From Mesorhizobium sp. M00.F.Ca.ET.216.01.1.1 (lineage in GTDB: Bacteria > Pseudomonadota > Alphaproteobacteria > Rhizobiales > Rhizobiaceae), in NCBI RefSeq assembly GCF_004010325.2, contig NZ_SADR02000008.1, positions 124,001 through 188,000 on the forward strand: DNA of 64,000 bases, read 5' to 3'. The translations under genes were made by a program, and so were the position numbers. Every line of letters starts with the position of its first letter. The stretch's first letter is position 1. Of the stretch, positions 27,237-36,033 are shown piece after piece. The notes beneath the pieces are model-generated. The model was not told the DNA's origin, ran no database searches, and worked only from the letters and a program-made list of their open reading frames with translations.

Positions 27237-27329
27237 CAAACCTGGAGTGATCGCCCTTCGCGGTCGCCTCAAACGCCAAGCGCCCTCACTCTCTTTCCAC
27301 TTCTGGCGGCATGCTCGGCACGGCAATTC

Positions 27330-27745
27330 ACAAAATCAGCCCGCGTCGCCCTCACCCAATATTCTGAATCCGCCCCAGGTGCTCTTGGTTCCCCAGATGC
27401 CGGAGCGCAGCGCCTCGAGTTGCACGATCTGGCTGTGGTCGACGAACAGATTGACCTCATTGCCGTAGTTCTTGATGTACCATTCGAAGACCACCGGGTC
27501 GGCGGCTTCGAACATCACCGCCTCCAGCCCGAGCTCGTTGATGATGCGGGCCACCACGTCGGTGCGCCAGGACGTCACGTTTTCGGTGATCCCTTCACTC
27601 TCGATCATGATGATGTCGGCACCGGCATCGAGGGCACGCCGGCCTGCGCGACCAACCAGCCGACATCCTTGGTGCCTTCGGCTTCGAGCTCCTTGGCCGA
27701 CGTGTCACCGCTGGCGCCGAACTGGATGCCGAGTTCCGGCTTCGG
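27330..27745 (-). pseudogene. decayed partial duplicate of the comA-like gene
   Basis: About 415 bp almost identical to 28800-29226, in the same orientation. It covers the C-terminal half of the phosphosulfolactate synthase-like protein (SWRTDVVARIINELGLEAVM is intact). It lacks the N-terminal half, has lost a base near 27640 and another near 27380, and ends in unrelated sequence after about 27745. The stretch 27746-27927 has no recognisable gene. It is a relic of a segmental duplication, not a functional gene. Confidence 0.88.
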
Positions 27746-27927
27746 GGGCACCCGAAGGTCCTGCGGAGACAGAAAATGTCACCGTCGACTTGCGAGTGCC
27801 GATTTTCGCGGGCTCCGGCGGCAATCGTGATGGAGGGCTGAATTTCGGATAAGCGCGATGACGCCGGATTTCGGTCGAATCCTAATGCGCGTGTGCGGCG
27901 CGCGCGAAGCCCACCATACACGAACGA

Positions 27928-28449
27928 CTACTTGACCGTGAAGATCGTCCACATCCCGGACGTGAAGTGACCTGGAATGTTGCAGAAGAGAAGGTACGTG
28001 CCCGGCTTTAGATCAAGCCGCAGGGCGGCAGTCTTATTCGGATCGAGCTCGGAGACTTCGCCTAGAATATCCGGCATTTTATCCTCGTCGACCCTACTCT
28101 CGCTGCTGTTGTATGGAAACAGCCTCGACAAATCCCTGAGCCGCGTGATGATCATCTCGTGGATTGTGTCCTTCGATGAGTTGAGAACCTCGAACGTTAT
28201 CTCGCCAGCTTTGACGGTCTCCACGCTCAGTGCAATGCCCATCGTCACCTTCGACATATCCTTGCCGGCCGCGGGAAACCCGAGGTCGGTCGCCATAGCC
28301 GTTTCTACTCCCTTGTCCCAAAGCGATGCGTTTACCACCGTCCCTGCGGCTTGGGATGGACTCGCCGTCGCCACTCCGATGGCCAAAGCCGCGATCGGCA
28401 GAAATGCGCGGATAGGAAGTGGCCTTAAGATCGCGTTACGTTTGAACAT
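27928..28449 (-). CDS. periplasmic cupredoxin-domain protein
   Basis: 173 aa with a signal peptide (residues about 1-35, ending SPSQAAG). The C-terminal type 1 copper site is complete: CNIPGHFTSGM gives Cys, His and Met, and TIHEM supplies the second His. It is probably an electron-transfer or copper-handling protein. The start at 28449 (MFKRNAILRP) is chosen because the extra N-terminal residues of the longer frame (SETADIKD) come from a patatin fragment. A near-ideal FNR/FixK promoter lies in front, so low-oxygen expression is expected. Confidence 0.87.
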   Translation of the reverse strand: MFKRNAILRPLPIRAFLPIAALAIGVATASPSQAAGTVVNASLWDKGVETAMATDLGFPAAGKDMSKVTMGIALSVETVKAGEITFEVLNSSKDTIHEMIITRLRDLSRLFPYNSSESRVDEDKMPDILGEVSELDPNKTAALRLDLKPGTYLLFCNIPGHFTSGMWTIFTVK

Positions 28450-28476
28450 GATCGAATCTTCTATCTGACCGTCGGT

Positions 28477-28518
28477 AGAATAAGTGTCCGAATCTTGAAA
28501 CGCATTGATCCGAATCAA
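28477..28518 (-). promoter_or_regulatory. FNR/FixK-type promoter (anaerobox plus -10)
   Basis: TTGAT-CCGA-ATCAA at 28505-28518 is a perfect FNR/FixK box, embedded in a perfect 7-bp inverted repeat CATTGAT/ATCAATG. On the minus strand a -10 TATTCT lies at 28482-28477. A start near 28470 would centre the box at about -41.5, the class II activator position, with a leader of about 20 bases to the cupredoxin ATG. Confidence 0.82.
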
Positions 28519-28575
28519 TGAATGACCAGGCGACCGGACGCTCCCTGAATCACCGCCGCCGGCCACCTCGATATG

Positions 28576-28790
28576 CGCGTCCTTGATGTCAGCCGTCTCG
28601 CTCATCGATCTTCATGAAATCGAGCATGCGGTATTTCGACACCGCCGGGCGGATGAAGACGTCGGGCTGGTTCAGCTTGTTGGCGATGATCGACTGCATC
28701 ATCAGGCGCCGAGCATCAGGTCACCGGAAGTCGGCTGCTTGCGCTCAACTTCGCCCGGTGCGCCGATTGGCGGCGATGACGATGTCGGCG
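28576..28790 (-). pseudogene. fragment of a patatin-like phospholipase gene
   Basis: This stretch matches 40940-41180, the C-terminal part of the intact patatin gene, with several small deletions. Shared runs include CTTGATGTC, CATGAA(A/G)TCGAGCA and GGCGATGATCGACTGCATC. Reading frame is lost. It lies between the comA-like gene and the cupredoxin gene, evidence that this region was assembled by recombination. Confidence 0.8.
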
Positions 28791-28832
28791 GCTACCCGAC
28801 GCGGCAATTCATAACATCGGCCCGACCGCCCC

Positions 28833-29650
28833 TCACGCGATATTCTGAATCCGCCCCCAGGTGCTCTTGGTTCCCCAGATGCCGGAGCGCAGCGCCTCGA
28901 GCTGCACGATCTGGCTGTGGTCGACGAACAGATTGACCTCATTGCCGTAGTTCTTGACGTACCATTCGAAGACCACCGGGTCCGCGGCTTCGAACATCAC
29001 CGCCTCCAGCCCGAGCTCGTTGATGATGCGGGCCACCACGTCGGTGCGCCAGGACGTCACGTTTTCGGTGATCCCTTCACTCTCGATCATGATGATATCG
29101 GCGCCTGCATCGAGGGCACGCCTGGCCTGCGCGACCAGCCAGCCGACATCCTTGGTGCCTTCGGCTTCGAGCTCCTTGGCCGACGTGTCACCACCGGCGC
29201 CGAACTGGATGCCGAGCTCGGGCTTGGCCTTGAGCCCTGCCCTTTTCACGGTTTCGACCAGGCGCAGCAGCGCCTCGGTGGGCAGGCTGATGAAGCCGGT
29301 GGAGATCTCGATCACATCGAACCCCAGCGCCTTGGCTTCCTCGATGTAGCGGTCAACGGCGTCCGGGCCGAAACGCAGGACATTTTCGATCCAGCCGCCC
29401 GTCGAAACATAGGCATCATGATCGTGCGCCAGCTTGTTGATCGATTTCACCGCTTCGGGCGGCATCAGAGCGAACGACCCGCCGGCAAACTTGATGCCGT
29501 CGATCCAGTGGCCCATGGTTTCCAAGAGGTCGGCCAGATGGCGCGGCCCATAGGCGCTGTAGTAGGGCCCGCGAATCTCGGTCAGGCCGTCTTAAGCGGC
29601 TTGGCTGAGCGCGCGGCGCGCGGGATGAAGGAAAAGGCCGTGTCGGTCAT
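28833..29650 (-). pseudogene. phosphosulfolactate synthase (ComA)-like gene with a one-base frameshift
   Basis: ComA family (PF02679), which in methanogens joins sulfite to phosphoenolpyruvate; its role in proteobacteria is unclear. The main frame (TIM barrel, IKFAGGSF, AYVSTGGWIE, KPELGIQFGAGG) has no start upstream before a stop. Read from the ATG at 29650 a plausible N-terminus (MTDTAFSFIPRAARSAKPLK) enters a stop, but one added G near 29587 joins it to GLTEIRGPYYSAYG, the family's conserved opening. The corrected gene is 272 aa. Either a recent mutation or a sequencing error; a TTG at 29525 could give a shortened 230 aa product. Confidence 0.85.
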
Positions 29651-29790
29651 TGTGGGCCTCGGCGGTCGGTTCTCCTGCGTTAGCGACTTCTTCCTGCCTC
29701 AACGATTTGGCGCGCGATCTGATCCATGCACAAATTGGGGCTGGAACCCTCGGCGTCACAGGGTGTTGGCACGGAGGAGTTCCAGGACCG

Positions 29791-30936
29791 ATGCCGCAGC
29801 TCGCGAACAATGCCGCCGCAGGGCGGCCCGTCCGAAGCAGCGCAAAGCTGTTCCTGTGCGGCGATGTCATGCTCGGGCGCGGGATCGACCAGATCCTCGC
29901 CAATCCGGGCGATCCGCACCTCTACGAGCGCTATGTCAAATCCGCGACGACCTATGTCGAGCTTGCCGAACGCATCCATGGGCCGATCCCGAGAAAGGCC
30001 GACGATCAATATGTCTGGGGCGATGCGCTTGCCGAATTGGACCGCGAAGCTCCCGATTTGCGGATCATCAATCTCGAGACCAGCATTACCACCAGCCGTT
30101 CCTTGGCGCCCAAGGGGATCAATTACAAGATGAACCCGGCAAACATCGGCTGCCTGGCGGCGGCGCGGGTGAGCTGCTGCGTGCTCGCCAACAACCACGT
30201 GCTCGATTGGGATGAGCCTGGGCTCGTCGAAACCCTCGATACGCTCCGGCATGCCGGCCTCGCCTATACCGGGGCCGGGCGTGACGCGGATGAGGCAGCG
30301 GCGCCTGCCGTCATCGAACTGGCCGGCGGAGGCCGCGTGCTCGTCTTCGGGTTCGCGCTCAAGACCAGCGGCGTTCCGCCTTCATGGGCAGCCGGAGCTC
30401 ACAAGCCAGGGGTCAATCTGTTGGCGGATGCCTCGGCGCGGTCGCTCGAGCGTATCGCCCGATCCGTGGAGGCCATGAGAGAGCCTGGCGATCTCGCGGT
30501 GGCCTCGGTCCACTGGGGCGGCAACTGGGGCTACCAAGTCAGCGCGGAAGAACGCGCGCTTGCCCACGCCCTCATCGACGTCGCAGGTTTCGACCTCGTG
30601 CATGGGCACTCCTCCCACCATCCCAAGCCGATCGAAATCCATGACGGCCGGCTGATCCTCTATGGATGCGGCGACTTCCTCACCGACTATGAAGGAATCA
30701 CGGGGCACGAACTCTTTCGCGGTGAGCTTGCGCTGATGTATCTGCCACGGCTCACCATGCCGGAGGGCAGGCTTGTCTCGCTTGAGCTCGTGCCGTTCCA
30801 GCTCCGCAAGTTCCGGCTAAACCGCGCCTCGCCCGAAGATGCCGCCTGGCTCGCGGCCATGCTCGAGCGCGAGAGCTCGCCTTTCGGCACTCATATCGCG
30901 CTCGGGAACGATAGCCGTCTCGCTGTCCATTGGTGA
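29791..30936 (+). CDS. CapA-family protein (poly-gamma-glutamate capsule-type metallophosphatase fold)
   Basis: 381 aa. The CapA/PgsA metallophosphoesterase-like motifs are all present: GDVMLGRG, NLETSIT, ANNHVLDW, VHWGGNWGYQ and HGHSSHHPKPIE. Members are linked to polyglutamate capsule or to unrelated hydrolase roles; no capB/capC is near. The start at 29791 (MPQLANNAA) has GGAGG upstream. No clear signal peptide is seen, unusual for capsule CapA, so a cytosolic hydrolase is possible. It is divergent from the broken comA-like gene. Confidence 0.83.
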   Translation: MPQLANNAAAGRPVRSSAKLFLCGDVMLGRGIDQILANPGDPHLYERYVKSATTYVELAERIHGPIPRKADDQYVWGDALAELDREAPDLRIINLETSITTSRSLAPKGINYKMNPANIGCLAAARVSCCVLANNHVLDWDEPGLVETLDTLRHAGLAYTGAGRDADEAAAPAVIELAGGGRVLVFGFALKTSGVPPSWAAGAHKPGVNLLADASARSLERIARSVEAMREPGDLAVASVHWGGNWGYQVSAEERALAHALIDVAGFDLVHGHSSHHPKPIEIHDGRLILYGCGDFLTDYEGITGHELFRGELALMYLPRLTMPEGRLVSLELVPFQLRKFRLNRASPEDAAWLAAMLERESSPFGTHIALGNDSRLAVHW

Positions 30937-30975
30937 AGCCGCCAGTTCAACAACCTGCAGCAAGTCCTTGTTTTT

Positions 30976-31020
30976 ATGCATGTCGTTATCCCGGCGCTGC
31001 GCACTTTTGGGCGCATGCAT
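30976..31020. repeat. short palindromic repeat, copy 1
   Basis: ATGCATGTCGTTATCC...CACTTTTGGGCGCATGCAT, a variant of the two copies at 48881-48980. The terminal GCATGTCG/CGCATGC arms pair. It ends exactly at the stop codon of the cytochrome c gene. Confidence 0.82.
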
Positions 31021-31433
31021 TAACGCTCAAGCCTCCCAGGCCGGCCCCGGCCAAGCGCACCGTCGGCGCGGGCCTGCAGGTAGGCGTAGATGTCATCGAT
31101 GTAAGGAGCGACGTTGGGATCGTCGGCGAAGCCCTGCATGACTGAAGCGCCGCTGCGCTGGCCGCCGAGAACGGTGAGCCGGAACAGCTCTATGCTGGGC
31201 AATCGGTCGACAAGCGCCGAGGCGAATGTCGAGCCGACGCCGTCGGGGCCGTGGCAGTGGCTGCAGCCGCCGTGGTAGCGGCGAAAGCCGTTATAGGTTC
31301 GCGCATCGACCTTGCCGTTGACGACCTTGTAGAACTTGCCCGTGGTCAGGTCATCTTGCGAAGACGCGCCGAATCCGGAGGCGAGGGTAAAGACGACGAC
31401 AGACGGCAGGATGAGTTGCAGCCAGGGAGACAT
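31020..31433 (-). CDS. periplasmic c-type cytochrome (methanol metabolism-related type)
   Basis: 137 aa. A signal peptide (MSPWLQLILPSVVVFTLASG) is followed by a single haem site CSHCH and a distal Met in SVMQGF. KFYKVVNGKVDARTYNGFRRYH and YIDDIYAYLQARADGALGRG match cytochromes annotated as methanol-metabolism-related, associated with PQQ dehydrogenases; none is in the window. The start at 31433 is chosen for the signal peptide; an ATG at 31460 is an alternative. It lies about 60 bp after the small exported protein gene and probably shares its transcript. Confidence 0.83.
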   Translation of the reverse strand: MSPWLQLILPSVVVFTLASGFGASSQDDLTTGKFYKVVNGKVDARTYNGFRRYHGGCSHCHGPDGVGSTFASALVDRLPSIELFRLTVLGGQRSGASVMQGFADDPNVAPYIDDIYAYLQARADGALGRGRPGRLER

Positions 31434-31491
31434 CGTCTGTCGCCCACGCTGCAGGCTCATCCAGCGCCGCCACAACGTGCATGCCCTTGGA

Positions 31492-31854
31492 TCACTCGAC
31501 GGCTGCCGCCGGAGAAGCAACTATGATTCCGTCTATATCTGGATTCGAGCTGACGACCAGCTTGCCGCCGACACGCGATATCTCGACGATCTGGTCAGAC
31601 TCTCCCAGCTTGCCTGGCACGGAAACTGCGACCGTCTGGTTTTCGGTCAGTATCGCCACGAAACGCACGGGCAAGCCAGCCTCGCCTTGCGCGATTGTAG
31701 TGACCACCCGATAACCGTCCTCCTCGGGCGTGTAATAGACGACACCCAGGAAGCCGCCGAGATCGATGCTTTCAGCCTTCATGGCTCCAAGCTCGCCGGC
31801 ATGCGCGGGGATCGCCGCTATGCAAAGTGCTACAAGAGTAATGTACCTACGCAT
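31492..31854 (-). CDS. small exported protein of unknown function
   Basis: 120 aa with a signal peptide (MRRYITLVALCIAAIPAHAG). The mature part is beta-rich (GVVYYTPEEDGYRVVTTIA, VRFVAILTENQTVAVSVPG) with no recognised domain and no cysteine. It probably forms an operon with the cytochrome c gene that follows, which suggests a periplasmic role with it. Function not known. Confidence 0.72.
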   Translation of the reverse strand: MRRYITLVALCIAAIPAHAGELGAMKAESIDLGGFLGVVYYTPEEDGYRVVTTIAQGEAGLPVRFVAILTENQTVAVSVPGKLGESDQIVEISRVGGKLVVSSNPDIDGIIVASPAAAVE

Positions 31855-32268
31855 TATGCTGCTCCCTCTCGGATTGTCCGGGGTCGAGCCCGGCTTAGGA
31901 TTTCACCAATAGACAATCGCGCGCCGAAACAATCGGCGCACACAGGAAGAATTCAGGATAAGCCCCCCGGCTTCTTCACATCGGCGAAAGCCCGCGAGCC
32001 GGGAACGCGCTGAGCCCCACCGGTCGTCACAACCAAGCGCGACCCTTTTCTTCTAGAGCGAGCATTTCACCGCCCGGGTGCTTGCGCATCCCCTGTTTGG
32101 GGGAGATACTCGAAAATTGAGCGATCGCTAATGTTGGAGGGCTGGTTATGGTGCAGGTCCGCTGCGTCGCTGGTCGACTGTCCGCGCGTAATCTGCCGAA
32201 GCGAGAGCACCTCTGGGAGCGCACAACTTTCCGCACCACACGCGCTGCTGACATGCGGGGGTCCATTC
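31855..32268. other. 414-bp divergent intergenic region
   Basis: No gene is visible. Candidate control sites are CCCC-TGTTTG-GGGG near 32091-32104 and the 10-bp palindrome AGCGATCGCT at 32120-32129. They lie between the cytochrome-associated gene and the LuxR gene. Neither site is assigned to a known regulator. Confidence 0.4.
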
Positions 32269-33420
32269 ATGGCCGAGGCATTGTCGCGACATAGACTGTC
32301 GAAGCTGATCGGCTCGATCTACGATTGCGCACTCGACCCGGAGCGGTGGGAGGACGCGCTTGCCGGGATCAGGGATGCGCTCAATGCCCAGACAGCCGTG
32401 CTGCACCTGGACGACCTCAGTCACGATCGGCTGCTAATCTACAGGACCGTGGGAATAGAGCCGTACTGGCTGGAACAGCAGGCGAAACATATCCCCGAGA
32501 TCCATGCCCGGCTGATCGAGGATCTGGCGGCTTGGCCATCGCTCGAAGTGCCGCATGTGGTCTCACGCCACATACCTCCAGGCTATCTGGAAACCTCCCG
32601 ATATTTTCAGGAGTGCCTGAAGCCGCAGGGCCTGGTCGATGTCATGTCGTTTTTCCTCATCCACACTCCTACCCGCCTTGCCGGCTTCGCCGTTGCCCGA
32701 CACGAGCGGCAAGGCATTATCACCGAGCGCGAAATCGAGCTTGGCCGACTGTTGCTGCCGCATGTGCGCCGTTCGGTGATGATCAGCAACATGCTCGACA
32801 TCAGCACGATCGAACGCGCACGGATGGCCGAGGCGCTCGATGCACTCACATGCGCCGTGGTCCTCACAAACGACCGTGGCGCCATCCTGCACGCCAACCG
32901 CTCGGCCACGCACATGCTGCAGAGCGGCGGCCCGATCCAGGATGTGCATGACATTCTGCAGGCGACAATTCCGTCGGCTTCCAAGGAGCTTCACAGCGCC
33001 ATCATGCTTGCGGCTCAGGATGAGGCAAGCATCGGCAAGACAGGGCTTGCCGTCCGCCTCACCGAACCCAACCTGCCGCCGGTCTTCGCCCGCGTGCTGC
33101 CGATGGCCGGCGGCGAGTTGCGCGCCGGCATGGAACCCGCGGCGGTTGCCGCAGTGTTCATCGGCAATGCGCCGGATGAGCACGACGCCGCCGACATGCT
33201 GGCGACTGCCTTCGGGCTTACCTTGGCCGAAACCCGCGTGCTCGCCAGCCTCCTCGCCGGGCACACCCTGGCCGAGACCGCCGCCAGCCTCCACATCGCC
33301 ACCACAACGACGAAGACGCACCTCGACAATATCTTCCAGAAGACCGGCGTCTCCCGCCAGGCCGATCTGATGCGCCTCGTCATGCAGATCGTTCCGCCCG
33401 CAGGACAGCCTTCTCCCTGA
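32269..33420 (+). CDS. LuxR-family transcriptional regulator
   Basis: 383 aa. A C-terminal LuxR HTH covers about residues 315-375 (LTLAETRVLASLLAGHTLAE, then TTTTKTHLDNIFQKTGVSRQ). The N-terminal region of about 300 residues is a sensor part with PAS-like patches (LTNDRGAILHANRSATHML) but no autoinducer-binding signature. The ATG at 32269 is preceded by a G-rich stretch; the longer frame lacks similarity. It is divergent from the exported protein/cytochrome c pair and may control it. Confidence 0.82.
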   Translation: MAEALSRHRLSKLIGSIYDCALDPERWEDALAGIRDALNAQTAVLHLDDLSHDRLLIYRTVGIEPYWLEQQAKHIPEIHARLIEDLAAWPSLEVPHVVSRHIPPGYLETSRYFQECLKPQGLVDVMSFFLIHTPTRLAGFAVARHERQGIITEREIELGRLLLPHVRRSVMISNMLDISTIERARMAEALDALTCAVVLTNDRGAILHANRSATHMLQSGGPIQDVHDILQATIPSASKELHSAIMLAAQDEASIGKTGLAVRLTEPNLPPVFARVLPMAGGELRAGMEPAAVAAVFIGNAPDEHDAADMLATAFGLTLAETRVLASLLAGHTLAETAASLHIATTTTKTHLDNIFQKTGVSRQADLMRLVMQIVPPAGQPSP

Positions 33421-33474
33421 GCGCTTTCCCGGCATTGGCGACCTCGATGCGTTCGGCATTTATTGCCGGCTAGG

Positions 33475-34311
33475 TCATCGCCTCAGCCCGGCCATGAACG
33501 TCTTTACCCGCGCGGGGTCGACCTGGTTCCACCAGACGCCGTCATGCTTCAGCGCGCTGGCGATGATGACGCCATCGACGATGCCAAGGATGTCGTTGGC
33601 GTTGTCGGGGGTGACACCGCTGCCGACCAGCGTCGGCAGGCCGGCGGCCTCCTTGATCATGCGGATGTAGCTCAGATCCGCGGCGTGGCCGGTGCGCTGA
33701 CCCGTCGCGATGATGGCGTCAGCGTCGAAGAAGACCAGATCCTTGACCAGTTCCTCCACCGGGCGGTCGGCAACGATGGCGTGCGCGCCATGCTTGACAT
33801 GCGCATCGGCGAAAACGCGGATGCCATTGGCGCGCAGTCTGGCGCGGTAGCGTGCTGCGCGGCCCGCCTCGCCCTCGACAAAGCCCTCATTGGCGACATA
33901 GGCATTCGCCCATTGATTGACGCGCACGAACCCCGCGCCAGCGGCACTGGCGATCGCAAGCGCCGGAATCGCGGCGTTTGCGAGCACGTTGATGCCGATC
34001 GGCTTGCCGAACTCGCGGCGAATACGGTCGGAGACAACCGCCATGTAGGCCGCAGTCTCCGGTCCGACGTCGTCTGGTTTGGCGAAGGGGATGTCGCCGT
34101 GGTTCTCGACGATCACGCCGTCGCATCCGCCGTCGAGATAGGCCCTCGCATCGTCGAGCCCGCGCTGATAGATCGCCTCTATTGCCTCGCCGCCATAGCG
34201 CGGCGCGCCAGGAAGCGGTGCAAGGTGCACGACGCCGATCACTACCTTGGTGCGGCCGAAAAGCTGGACGAGTGCGTCGCCGCCTGATTGACCGATCGAG
34301 GGCTGGGTCAT
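33475..34311 (-). CDS. BtpA/SgcQ-family TIM-barrel protein
   Basis: 278 aa BtpA family (PF03437), which includes E. coli SgcQ and a cyanobacterial photosystem I biogenesis factor. GVVHLAPLPGAP near the N-terminus, VIVENHGDIPF and VGSGVTPDN near the C-terminus give a phosphate-binding TIM-barrel pattern. Its role in sugar operons is not established; an aldolase- or isomerase-like step on a phosphorylated sugar is an inference. Its ATG overlaps the PfkB stop by four bases. Last gene of the operon. Confidence 0.88.
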   Translation of the reverse strand: MTQPSIGQSGGDALVQLFGRTKVVIGVVHLAPLPGAPRYGGEAIEAIYQRGLDDARAYLDGGCDGVIVENHGDIPFAKPDDVGPETAAYMAVVSDRIRREFGKPIGINVLANAAIPALAIASAAGAGFVRVNQWANAYVANEGFVEGEAGRAARYRARLRANGIRVFADAHVKHGAHAIVADRPVEELVKDLVFFDADAIIATGQRTGHAADLSYIRMIKEAAGLPTLVGSGVTPDNANDILGIVDGVIIASALKHDGVWWNQVDPARVKTFMAGLRR

Positions 34312-35216
34312 GAGAGCTCCGTTTGATCGATGAGCGCCGCCATTTCAGGCGCGGAAGGACAGGATGCCAATGTGCCCGGCCGTGTCACCGCCATTGCTGC
34401 GGCCGCCAGCGCGAGCTTCAGCGCCGATGTAACCGGCATTCCCCTGGCGAGCCCGCCGGCCAGACAGCCGCAGAACACGTCGCCGGCGCCGCTGGTGTCG
34501 AGCGCCTCGACATGTGGCGCCGGCAAACGAAGTGTTCCTGCCCGGTCCGGGCCAAGCACGAGACACCCCTCGGCGCCGAGCGTGATCACGACCGTTGCGG
34601 TGCCTTTAACCGCGAGTGCGCCGGCCGCAGCCGCCATATCGTCCAGGCCGGTCAATGCTTTCGCCTCGGATTGATTCACCACCAACACCTCCGCCAGACC
34701 GAAGTCAGGCAAAGCCGCCGCATCGATAGGGCTGGCGTTCAGAACGGTGCGCGCGCCATTTTCCCGTGCTGCCCGCAAGCAAGCATTTGTCACGGCGCCT
34801 CGCAGGTTTCCTTGGCAGACAAGGATGTCGCCCGGCGCAATCCGGCGCGCAAGCGCGGTTTGCGCAATCGGATCGAATGCATCGCTGCAAGCGACGCCGC
34901 TGACGATGAAGTTCTCGCCGCCAGCATCGATGACGATGGTCGAGCGATCGCTCGGCAGGTCGAATTCGTTCGCTTGGACGTCGGACAACTCCATGTCGAG
35001 GCGGCTCCTGATCCATGCGCCTGCGGCGTCTTTGCCGAGCGCCGTCCATAGCGTCACCGCCGCGCCCGTGCGAGCGGCCGCGACGGCCTGGTTTGCACCC
35101 TTGCCACCGAGGCCGTCAGCATAGGTCGTAGCGTTCAAAGTCTCGCCTACGGCAGGGAAGCGGGCAAGGCGAAACGTCGTGTCGACACAGGCATTGCCGA
35201 CGACGTGGACGTGCAT
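34308..35216 (-). CDS. PfkB-family carbohydrate kinase (ribokinase-like)
   Basis: 302 aa. Both PfkB signatures are present: GGKGANQAVAAARTGA near residue 37 and the catalytic DTSGAGDVFCGCLAGGLARG near residue 240. It should phosphorylate a sugar or nucleoside inside the cell. It sits between the amidotransferase-like gene and btpA in the operon and is separated from the former by three bases. Substrate unknown; ribokinase itself is possible, but the neighbours differ from an rbs operon. Confidence 0.9.
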   Translation of the reverse strand: MHVHVVGNACVDTTFRLARFPAVGETLNATTYADGLGGKGANQAVAAARTGAAVTLWTALGKDAAGAWIRSRLDMELSDVQANEFDLPSDRSTIVIDAGGENFIVSGVACSDAFDPIAQTALARRIAPGDILVCQGNLRGAVTNACLRAARENGARTVLNASPIDAAALPDFGLAEVLVVNQSEAKALTGLDDMAAAAGALAVKGTATVVITLGAEGCLVLGPDRAGTLRLPAPHVEALDTSGAGDVFCGCLAGGLARGMPVTSALKLALAAAAMAVTRPGTLASCPSAPEMAALIDQTELS

Positions 35217-35219
35217 CGC

Positions 35220-35990
35220 TCAGTTCTCACCGGTGGCCCAGCCAAGCATCTGCTCGAACAGAGTCTTGTAACCTTTCCAGGCGATGAACTCCGGTGGCAG
35301 CCAATGCGGCCCGACGTCGGATGTCCAGGCCACGGTGCGGCCCTTGCCGTAGTGGCCGGTGACGAGCAGCGGCAGTGATCCGTATTCCGACGACACGGTG
35401 GCCAGAACTTCCGACCCCTCTTTCAGGGTCACCTCGTTGAAGCCAAGCAGGATCGGCCAGTCCGACCCGAGACCCTTCAGGATGGGATGGCTGGACGAGC
35501 CTTTCAGCACCGGCGCAAAGCCTTCCGGAACCTCGATGCGGTCGTCGACCGCAAGGCAGTTCACCGGCAGCACCTCCTCGACCGGCGTCTTGCGGTAGCG
35601 CGCGCCGCCATTGATGCCTTGAAAGCTGTAATAGCCGCCGAACATCAAAAGCCCGCCGCCGGCGCTCACATAGTCGCGCAGCAGGCGCAAGCGATTCGGC
35701 GTTCTCTTCGAGTGAACCCAGGTGTCGGGATGCAGAAGCAGCGTGTTGGCGCCGATGTCGGAGAGCACTACCGCGTCATATGCCGAAAGGGCCTCAATCG
35801 TTTGCGGAAAGGTGCGCTGCGCCTCATGCGCCGGCATGAAGGTAACGTCGAACTCGGTCGCCTTCAGCGCGTTCAGCAATTCGTCCGCACCGGTGTGGTA
35901 AGTGACCGTCGGAAACTGGTCGAAACCCTTGATATGGGTCGCGGTCGACACCCAGGATTCACCGGCCAGCAGGATCTTTTTCTTAGACAT
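35220..35990 (-). CDS. glutamine amidotransferase-like protein (PF07090/DUF1355)
   Basis: 256 aa of the class I amidotransferase-like family often labelled cytoplasmic ThuA-like protein. YVSAGGGLLMFGGYYSFQG resembles the amidotransferase core, but the nucleophilic cysteine is absent at that loop, so glutaminase activity is doubtful. Conserved WTSDVGPHWLPPEF near the end. ThuA-like proteins recur in sugar catabolic clusters. It follows the phosphotriesterase-like gene by about 45 bp. The reaction is unknown. Confidence 0.78.
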   Translation of the reverse strand: MSKKKILLAGESWVSTATHIKGFDQFPTVTYHTGADELLNALKATEFDVTFMPAHEAQRTFPQTIEALSAYDAVVLSDIGANTLLLHPDTWVHSKRTPNRLRLLRDYVSAGGGLLMFGGYYSFQGINGGARYRKTPVEEVLPVNCLAVDDRIEVPEGFAPVLKGSSSHPILKGLGSDWPILLGFNEVTLKEGSEVLATVSSEYGSLPLLVTGHYGKGRTVAWTSDVGPHWLPPEFIAWKGYKTLFEQMLGWATGEN

Positions 35991-36033
35991 TTGAACTCCG
36001 TCGTAGGTCTAGGCCGCAGCAAGTCTGGGCTGC

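Noticed and set aside
30976..31020. Palindromes considered as insertion-sequence ends
   Set aside because: They are 45-50 bp with no transposase and no target duplication, so a non-autonomous palindromic repeat is more likely.
35220..35990. Idea that the PF07090 protein is an active glutaminase
   Set aside because: I cannot find the nucleophilic cysteine at the expected elbow, so only the fold is claimed.
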